NCBI RefSeq assembly: GCF_019320115.1
Contig: NC_089587.1
Location: forward strand, 100,094,166-100,158,165
Length of the DNA stretch: 64,000 nucleotides
Origin: Miscanthus floridulus
Lineage: Eukaryota > Streptophyta > Magnoliopsida > Poales > Poaceae
Direction of reading: 5' to 3'
The translations under genes and the position numbers were made by a program. Below, in pieces: positions 55,868 to 64,000 of the stretch. Below the pieces are notes generated by a model. It made no database searches and was not told the origin of the DNA. It worked only from the letters and a program-made list of their open reading frames with translations. Each line of letters starts with the position of its first letter. Position 1 is the first letter of the stretch.

Positions 55868-55872
55868 GTATG

Positions 55873-56352
55873 CAATGTAGCTTCTGTTGGTCTTAGCTGT
55901 TGTAAACTTTCATTATCTGTTGAATGTACCAGTGCCTGAAGTTGATGAATGGAATCTGAAAGTTTTTCAAATAATTTGTAGTGCCCAGCAAAGCATATTG
56001 ACAGCGTGAATTCACAGGCATACTAAAAATGACAACAACATACTGACAATATTAATGACAGTAGCATTTCAGCTTGTTCAAATACTCAAGCATTACAGGC
56101 ATTTAGTAATTCGACATCTAGAAAATAGGCCACTAACAGTACATCCAGTTCAAAGGCCATGACATGCATCCTATATCTAAACTAAGCATTATAGGCATCT
56201 AGAAATTCATCAATTCAGCTTGTTCTAGTTTCAAGCGTTACAGGCAACGTGAAATTCACAGGCCATAACAAAAGGCCATCACAGGCATTACATTACCAGA
56301 GACTACAAAATAAGTTCAAAGGCCATCACAACCATCACAGTCTCAAAGTCCA
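55873..56352. other. MULE intergenic region between convergent genes
   Basis: Non-coding, AT-rich, with loosely repeated ACAGGCAT and AAAGGCCATCACA phrases. It would hold the 3' ends of both MULE genes. Confidence 0.6.
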
Positions 56353-57942
56353 TCAGAGATGAGGTCCATCGGGTTTCTCACAACCCTTGTTGGAGGAGCA
56401 GCAGCATCCTTTTTCTGCTTCTTTTTTAGTGGTGTTTTTTTTCTTCTTACGGGTTTTCTTCTTCTTTGGTGCTTTATTCTTCTTCACCTTTGTTGGGTTC
56501 TTCTTAACCCAATCTCCAATCCTATCTACACACCAGCCCTGACTGGCCATTTTCCCTTCTCTTAGCTTGGTGGTAGGACAATTGTGGTCAGCAGGAAGCT
56601 TTTTGATCTACAATAGCATAGGGTAAAAGAAAATGTTAACATAAAATAATACATCAAAAATCAAAAAATAAATGTTAACAGAGACAATGATACATCACAA
56701 ATCAGAAAAGAAATGTACCTGTATAGTTTTCTTATCAAAAATGGTAGAAGCATGTATGCGCCAAGGGCATCCCTCAGCAGCACACTTTGCTATGAACCTT
56801 TGCTTGTCAATTTTGTAACCAGGAGCAAGCTCAAACCTAGTCTTCACAGCATAATGTCTTAATGCTTTCCTTAATGCAATGATATCAGGAAACAGCTCCC
56901 CTTCACAATCTTCGGGTTCTCAGGGTCATGCAATACATTTATCTCTAGAGGATTAGCATCATCCACCTCTGCCTCAACATGGACAAAGTCATCAGATGGA
57001 TCAGCAGTAGCATGAGTGTTAGCATTGTCAAATGGTTGTGGCTGTGCAAACTCAGTAAGTGGCGCTTCATCATACATGGCCTCATCATCAAGTCCCACGT
57101 ATTCTTCATCGTTATCAAAGATATCTGGCTCTCTAGCTGCCTCTCTATCTGGCTCTAACTCATTAGCCACCTCTGGATTCTTAGGAGCAACACATGGCAA
57201 GGTTGATGGCTCAGTACCACCACTAATGGGTTATTTAGGCATGTTAGCATCATGAGTGCCTAATTCTGCTGCATCGTCAGGAGGAACCACACAGAGAGGC
57301 TCCAGTGCATCAAACTCATGTTCCACACAAATTAAACTATCAAATACACCTACTATAACCTGGTAGGTCATCTCCTCCTTATGCATTCAAACAAATCAAC
57401 CATCTATATCTCATCAACTAGTCTGACATCCTCATTCAATCTTTTGTCAAAGAACCAAATAGTGGGTGTCTGGTTAGTGCACAGATTTATTTCAGTTGCC
57501 AGATGTTTCAATAGCAAGTCTAGTGTCAGTGACCCATACTCCACATCCCACTTAAACACTCGGCCTTTTGTGTATGATTTCCTACCAGTCAAGCCTTTGG
57601 AAGCAAAAGCTTCGACTTTAACCTCTAGCGCAAACATCCCAGCCCTAAGAAGCAGTAAATTCATCCCCAAATCAAAGTGCATACATGCACAAATCATCAG
57701 AATAGCAACTAATCGCCAACTGTGTTGACCACATGGAGACGAAGGATGCAGAAAGGGTACCTGTTGCCACTGTCCTCCATCGTCGCCGGAGCAGTGGACG
57801 AGCACGGAGGCGCTAAGCCTGAGCTCCCTGCCATCAGGGTGCCTCCATCACCTCTAGTGGACGCGAGGTTAGGGTTTGTCTCCGTCACCACCACCTCCAA
57901 TCGCCGTCGCCAACCACGCCTCGATTCACCGCCACCGCTCAC
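56353..57942 (-). pseudogene. MURA-type MULE transposase relic with internal deletion
   Basis: Exon 1 (57942-57761) starts MSGGGESRRGWRRRLEVVVT and ends at a GT donor. Exon 2 starts at about 57644 (FALEVKVEAFASKGLTGRKS, DVEYGSLTLDLLLKHLATEI). After stops and frame changes at 57402 and 57240 come the acidic region (DNDEEYVGLDDEAMYDEAPL) and the MULE N-terminal DNA-binding domain (ALRHYAVKTRFELAPGYKID, CAAEGCPWRIHAST, 56720-56890). Next, HNCPTTKLREGKMASQGWC and WVKKNPTK run straight into the lysine-rich C-terminal tail (KKKKTRKKKKN .. KPDGPHL). The DDE catalytic domain and SWIM zinc finger that belong between these parts are missing. It is therefore a deletion derivative. Confidence 0.9.
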
Positions 57943-58004
57943 GCCTGGTTCACCGCAGAAAGAGCTGGGGTTAGGGTTTGGTCAGAGGGATGAAGGGAGA
58001 AGAA

Positions 58005-58301
58005 TGGACGGTGGCGTGGGCGTGCGGCAGAGAAGGGGAAGAATGAGGAAGAGTGCGAGAGAAGAACGGGGGCGGCAGAGAAGAACGGGGGCGTGCTGCT
58101 CAGCCTTATCCTCTCGTATAGGGACAATACGGGCCCATACAAAAATACCGCACCTGCTGGTGGGCCTAGCTATGCTCTAGACGTAGAAAAGGGCAAGGGT
58201 GAGGGGGGAGCAGAATAGTAATGACAAGTTTTCAATAAAAAGAATAGTAATGGCGTTTTTCAAAACTTGAGAAATTGTAATGGCAAGAATCCAAATAACC
58301 C
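58005..58301 (-). repeat. MULE right terminal inverted repeat
   Basis: Reverse complement of 29245-29535 with scattered differences; it ends GAATCCAAATAACCC. It would hold the promoter of the transposase gene, whose start codon (57942) lies just inside. Confidence 0.9.
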
Positions 58302-58323
58302 TAAAGCAAAAGGCTGTGAAGTA

Positions 58324-58690
58324 TTCTTTTCATCTCAAAATAAATGTCATTCTTATTTTCTGAGGAGTCAAACTTTTTTAACTTTGGCCAAATATGTAAA
58401 AAATATTAACATTTATACTACATAATTAGTATTATTGGATAGATCGTTGAATCTGTTTTTATACTCCCTCCGTTCTAAATTATAAGTCGCTTTGATTTTT
58501 TTTTGATATATTTATTTTGCTATGTATCTAAATATAATTATGTCTAGATACATAGCAAATTATATGTATAAAAAATTAAAGTAACTTATAATTTAAAATG
58601 GGAGGAGTAATAAACTTATTTAAAAATATAAATATCCTTAATATTTTAAAAAAAAAATCTAATTAAATTTAAGAAAGTTTGACCAACACG
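58324..58690. mobile_element. Stowaway-type MITE, host of a nested MITE
   Basis: TTCTTTTCATCTCAAAATAA after TA at 58322, then TCAAACTTTTTTAACTTTGGCC and AGAAAGTTTGACC near 58690: the arrangement of a Stowaway element. The right end is lost. It is split by the element at 58464-58607. Confidence 0.6.
58464..58607. mobile_element. Stowaway-type MITE nested in another
   Basis: CTCCCTCCGTTCTAAATTATAAG and CTTATAATTTAAAATGGGAGGAG are inverted ends, with TA on both sides (58462-58463, 58608-58609). 144 bp. Confidence 0.9.
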
Positions 58691-58810
58691 GAACCACATT
58701 TTAATGGAGCCAGGAGAAGACAGCTCCCACGGCCCTGACAGCTCCCACGCCCCTCGGCTCCTCTCTCTCCCTACTCCCGACCTAGAGCGGCCTCGCCAGG
58801 CAGGCAGAAG

Positions 58811-59484
58811 TAAAGATGGCAACGAGGCCCCGATACCCGATACCCGACGGGTATTTGATCCATTAGGGGACGGGGACGGGATCATATCTTTACCTGTGGG
58901 CATCTAAATGGGCAAGAATCCGTCCCCGACGGGTATAGCGGGTACGGGAACATTCCATGTTTACCCGTCCCTGTTACCCGTTGGGGAACCCGACCATTTG
59001 AGCTGTCATGCGAGTATTAGGCCCAAAGAAGCTCAACATAGGTATTTTGGCCCAAATCTGAACAATCATATATATAGTTTGTGTGTTCTAGGAACCCTAG
59101 TTCAATTTTTCCTCACCATCTCCACCAGCAGCACAAGCACGCCTACCTCACGAGCGCCCGTGCCTCTCGCTTCCTCAGTTCGGTCTCTCTGCCACCTTTG
59201 CTCGTCCTCCTCGCAACCTTACTCCTTCTCCTCGGCATCTCCGAGACTCCGACATTTATACCTGGGTGAAGAAGAAACATCTCCGATTGCAAAGCTGCGA
59301 CCCCAAGTGTCCTTGTTTATCGGGTATTCGGGTATCTGTTACCCGACCGATGCCCGACGGGTACGGGGATGGACAAGAATCTATACCCGAGACAGTTAAC
59401 GAGATAAAGATAGAACGAATTCTTCATAGCGGAGAAGAGAACATTCCGACGATACCCGACTGATACATCGTGTTGCCATCCTTA
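58811..59484. mobile_element. hAT-type non-autonomous element with perfect 8-bp duplication
   Basis: Ends TAAAGATGGCAAC and GTTGCCATCCTTA are inverted, and GGCAGAAG flanks both (58803-58810, 59485-59492). Subterminal regions are crowded with GATACCCGA and GACGGGTA repeats on both strands, likely transposase-binding sites. The centre (59060-59270) looks like a plant leader or captured sequence (GGAACCCTAGTTCAATTTTT), without a recognised protein. 674 bp. Confidence 0.93.
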
Positions 59485-60261
59485 GGCAGAAGTGTCAGCA
59501 TCGCAGTACCGCGACCACACCGAACACCGAACACCGAAGCTACAAAGCTGCACTGCAGTCCGTACACAACCACAGGCCCGTAGCAATATATAGCACGACC
59601 GCTGGCATACAGTACTACACCAGAGTTTTTTTTAGAGGATACACCGCATATTTAGGTGCTATTTGTGCGTTGAATTAATAGTTAGCTATAATAATTAACT
59701 CGATCCAAATAGATCTAGTTAATAGTTTAACTAATTATTCTCTCCAGCCTAGATAATAAGTAAATTTCTACAAATTTTAAAACAGATTTAGGGCACTGGC
59801 AAGAAATCTGTTATTTATTTGGGACAAATTTGAATTCTTAAAAAATTATTTGTTTGAGACGGAGTAGTTGAATACTAACAAACAACTATTTTACTAGCTA
59901 AACTAAAATAACTACTATTAGCTATGAACTACGGAGTATTAGCTAGCTAACTATTAGCGGTTAATGATCCAAACAAGGCCTTAACATCTAACCGTACAAA
60001 ATCCGAGATTATTTGACCTAGGGTTAATCCAACGGTTTCACACAATGACACAAACACAATGGGTCAAACTGCCGGAGGAGAGGAAGATCGCCTGGAAATC
60101 TTCCCAAACGCTCCGTCCGAACGCTAGGACAGGAGCCGCCGAGCGCCATCTAATTTTCCCTTGATGGGCCTTACCACCTCTCGTGGCCCACTGACAATAT
60201 ACATGTTCATGCATTCCCGAGGGAGGTCTGAGTATGCGTTCGGGTTTGTTTCTCTACAGAT
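59485..60261. other. Intergenic with a diverged MITE
   Basis: 59640-59982 ends GATCCAAACAAGGCC, a GGCCTTGTTTGG-type MITE end in inverted form; the left end is unclear. Nothing recognised in the rest. Confidence 0.4.
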
Positions 60262-60560
60262 TCGGTGGATTGTTTTATTTTATTTTTCCTTTTCTTTTTA
60301 TTTCTTTTCCTTTTTCTTTCTGCTCTTACATTTCCCCATTTTTATTTTATTTTTTATGTGGTTTTTATTCGTCTTTACATTTTTTTATATTTTTTCTCTT
60401 TATTTTATTTCCTTTTACTTTTACTATAATTATTATTTCCTTTACTTTATCTTTATTTTCAGGTCTTGCTCTTTTTCGTTTTGTTTCTTTTCCCTTTCTC
60501 TTGCTATTTATTTTTCTGTAGATTTTCTTAATTGTTTAGTTTAAATTTTTATTCTTTTTT
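60262..60560 (+). repeat. Pyrimidine-rich low-complexity tract
   Basis: About 300 bases made almost only of T and C (TTTTATTTTATTTTTCC, CTTTTCTTTTTATTTC and the like). The open frames across it encode Phe/Ser-rich nonsense. Confidence 0.9.
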
Positions 60561-61260
60561 TATTTTACTTTCATGAGATACTATGATGGTCACATAGTAT
60601 ACACGTGATGTTCAACAATGTACTTTTGTTTATTCACACAACATATTTGAAAGATCACTCAACATTTATCTTGATAAGTGCCTTGATATTAATGGGTACT
60701 TTGTTGAATTCTAAATTCAATATATTCTAAGGCATGAAAACAGTAAGGCTAAGATGTAGGCTCAACAAGCATCAAACTTTGACGTTAGAGGACACAATTT
60801 TCATAACAAAGAAAAGTCGGTGCAAAAGAATCGAACTGTAGCTGGTCAGCTAGAACCGAGCAGGCCGGTTTTCTCCGTGTACTTCACAGAATCTACCATA
60901 CTCCACATTTCTTATGTGTTGAGTGCATTGGTATGAATTTACTTCGAGGTTTGCTAGTATCAAGTGGAGTCTCTCTGATTAATAACTTTTGCAAACATCA
61001 TATTGCACTCTTTTCTTTGTATGAGTTTTCCTTTGGGGTTTCTCATATAAAAGTTATCATATCATCCATTTCCCCCACAGGGGTTTTGGGTGGATGATAT
61101 TGGGACATAAGATGCATTGTACTCTTTTCTTTCTGTGAGTTTTTCATTTATGATTTCTCATATAAAGTTTTTCATGAGGCGATATCCACACAAAGGTATA
61201 TGCTATATCATCTACTTTCCCCACCGGGGGTTTTGGACGATGATATTTGAAGCATATTGA
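60561..61260 (+). repeat. LTR-like remnant with internal duplication
   Basis: Phrases such as GGGTTTCTCATATAAA, CCCCCACAGGGGTTTTGG and GTTTTTCATGAGGCGATATC resemble the 3' half of copia-type LTRs. A block of about 120 bases is present twice (from about 61001 and about 61118), both with CACAGGGG or CACCGGGGG followed by TTTTGG and GATGATAT. Ends not found. Confidence 0.4.
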
Positions 61261-61266
61261 CCATAT

Positions 61267-61480
61267 AAAATAAGTTATTATGTAGCCACCTCCATTTACG
61301 ATAATTTTATATACTAATTTACGATAATGTCAATACATATTTACGATAGTTGGGTTACTATAACACATGGAGATATTTACCATAACGTTATAGTAAACCA
61401 CTTAGTAAGAAGTTACTATAATCTCGTAAATTAACATAGTAATTATCGTAACTCAAAGTGGCTACAGAATAAGTTATTTT
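61267..61480. mobile_element. MITE with TAAGTTATT..GTAGCCAC ends
   Basis: The left end AAAATAAGTTATTATGTAGC and the right end GCTACAGAATAAGTTATTTT are inverted with two mismatches over 23 bases, continuing inward as TTACGATAATT. 214 bp. Non-coding. Confidence 0.75.
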
Positions 61481-61502
61481 ATAGCTAGCTACAGACTAGT
61501 AG

Positions 61503-61505
<3 letters not shown>

Positions 61506-61580
<75 letters not shown>
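61506..61580 (+). repeat. (TA)n microsatellite
   Basis: About 37 TA units followed by a short CA run. Likely polymorphic in length. Confidence 0.97.
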
Positions 61581-61586
<6 letters not shown>

Positions 61587-61705
61587 TGTTTAATGAAAAT
61601 ATAGACGATTTGCATCACTCGCTGTGTCTCTCGCTTTCTACTCTTAACACGATTACCTGTCTTGTAGTTTGAGGTTGAATTCTAGGCTCCCTCAGGGAAG
61701 TTGAA

Positions 61706-61741
61706 ACAACCTTTCCTTTCCTTTCCTTTCCTTTCCTTTCC
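61706..61741 (+). repeat. (CTTTC)n microsatellite
   Basis: Seven or so consecutive CTTTC units. Confidence 0.9.
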
Positions 61742-61813
61742 ATGTAACAACGAATAAGGGAAGCAGTTTGGTTAGATTAGTAGTAAATGCCTTTCCATTT
61801 TACACAACCATTA

Positions 61814-61951
61814 GGCCCTGTTCGGTTGTTGTTAAAATCAAATGGATTAGTGGGGATTGGTAGGGTTGAGGAAGAACTTAACTTGTAGGGGATTTAATAC
61901 TCCCAAATCCCTCTCAAAATTCCCTTGGTTCTGGGATCAAACGAACAGGCC
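61814..61951. mobile_element. GTTCGG-type MITE
   Basis: GGCCCTGTTCGGTTG and ACGAACAGGCC form inverted ends. 138 bp, upstream of nothing known and about 0.4 kb beyond the 3' end of the ABCF gene. Confidence 0.7.
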
Positions 61952-62370
61952 ACCCTCACTCCACTGTCCCTTGTCTTCGTGCAACAGATGAAAAACTACA
62001 GGATGGAGCCGTCACGCACAGCTGCATCCGGAACCTCTGTAAATAACAACAGTTCAAGCTATACAATAGAATAAAGAAATGTAGGGAGATCTAACTTCCC
62101 AAGAGATGACAGAACCTATGAGCAAATGCCACATCACTGCGTTTGGAAAAGAAACGAGAATATTGCTTTATTGCTACAAATCTTTCGCTTCTTATTGTGT
62201 GACTCAGCTCGATACTGATACACTGTTTGGATGATCTACTACTACTAATATACTCGATAACAACTCGGTGATTGCTGAATGTGATACACAGATAAAACTT
62301 TGGGTGCCTATACCACATTATACAAGGGGTCAATCTCCAAAGAGAAGGAAAAAAAGGCCTTCCCTTCTAG
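61952..62370 (-). other. ABCF1: 3' untranslated region and flank of ABCF1
   Basis: The stop codon is at 62371. A minus-strand AATAAA lies at 62167-62172, about 200 bases downstream, giving a plausible polyadenylation signal. Confidence 0.55.

Positions 62371-64000
<1,630 letters not shown>

Larger units (their letters stand above)
29245..58301. mobile_element. Mutator-like element (MULE) with two convergent genes, split by later insertions
   Basis: Terminal inverted repeats of about 290 bp (29245-29535 and 58005-58301) bound a MULE whose own DNA is only about 3.4 kb: 29245-29922, 34140-34411 and 55873-58301. The left side holds a plus-strand GRF zinc-finger gene and the right side a minus-strand MURA-type transposase relic, converging in the middle. 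A solo LTR (29923-34139) and a 21.5-kb nested retroelement (34412-55867) account for the rest; the latter is flanked by a perfect GTATG duplication of MULE sequence, which proves the two halves belong to one element. No clean 8-10-bp target duplication of the MULE itself was found. The transposase lacks its catalytic domain, so the element is non-autonomous. Confidence 0.88.

Noticed and set aside
29245..58301. The inverted end pair as two unrelated MULE copies
   Set aside because: The GTATG duplication of MULE sequence around the nested insertion and the complementary gene halves tie both ends to one element.
60161..60544. 127-codon Phe-rich membrane-like protein
   Set aside because: It is the translation of a T/C low-complexity tract.

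Overview
This window looks like repeat-dense chromosomal DNA from a panicoid grass (a sorghum, sugarcane, Miscanthus or maize relative). The basis is one GC-rich single-exon PHT1 phosphate transporter, one ABCF gene, and a large set of grass-type repeats: Tat and Sirevirus LTR retrotransposons, Stowaway and Tourist MITEs, hAT elements, a MULE and a SINE. No bacterial features, CRISPR array, rRNA or tRNA gene was seen. Only two ordinary host genes are well supported: the PHT1 gene (20473-22095, +) and the 3' part of an ABCF1/GCN20-type gene (62371-64000, -), which appears to carry a one-base frameshift.

Layout. 1-4.1 kb: broken internal region of a Ty3/gypsy (Tat-type) retroelement on the minus strand, running off the left edge. 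4.1-15 kb: AT-rich intergenic DNA with two GTTGCAA-repeat elements, a tRNA-like SINE with a 12-bp target duplication (8035-8350), a Stowaway MITE, a 201-bp hAT element with a perfect 8-bp duplication, and a roughly 290-bp direct duplication that flanks the second GTTGCAA element. 15.0-20.1 kb: a gag-only LTR retrotransposon (15293-19577) and a MITE, both lying between the arms of a roughly 150-bp inverted repeat just upstream of PHT1. 20.1-22.6 kb: PHT1, with a TATA box and a P1BS-like phosphate-starvation site. 23-29.2 kb: hAT remnants, several MITEs and an unrecognised two-exon gene fragment.

29245-58301: one Mutator-like element (MULE) with terminal inverted repeats of about 290 bp. It carries two convergent genes: a MURA-type transposase relic on the minus strand at the right, and on the plus strand at the left a GRF zinc-finger / coiled-coil / membrane-anchor ORF. 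This resembles the mudrA/mudrB layout of maize MuDR. The MULE has been split twice: by a 4.2-kb putative solo LTR inside the GRF gene, and by a 21.5-kb Sirevirus-like element (34412-55867, target duplication GTATG) just after the GRF stop codon. That Sirevirus element was itself split by a 13.6-kb Tat gypsy element (39069-52663, target duplication GCCAC). The Tat element carries a spliced-looking antisense gene (41415-44665, +) resembling the 'putative gypsy-type transposon' family (PF04195), and a 7-copy 110-bp tandem array between its convergent pol and antisense genes.

58.3-64 kb: nested Stowaway MITEs, a hAT element with a perfect 8-bp duplication, a pyrimidine-rich tract, LTR-like remnants, microsatellites and the ABCF1 gene.

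How the parts relate: PHT1 and ABCF1 are independent host genes (phosphate import; a cytosolic ABCF ATPase linked to translation control). Everything else is mobile DNA in a datable nest: MULE first, then the solo LTR and the Sirevirus, then the Tat element. All comparisons, identities and splice sites were judged by eye.
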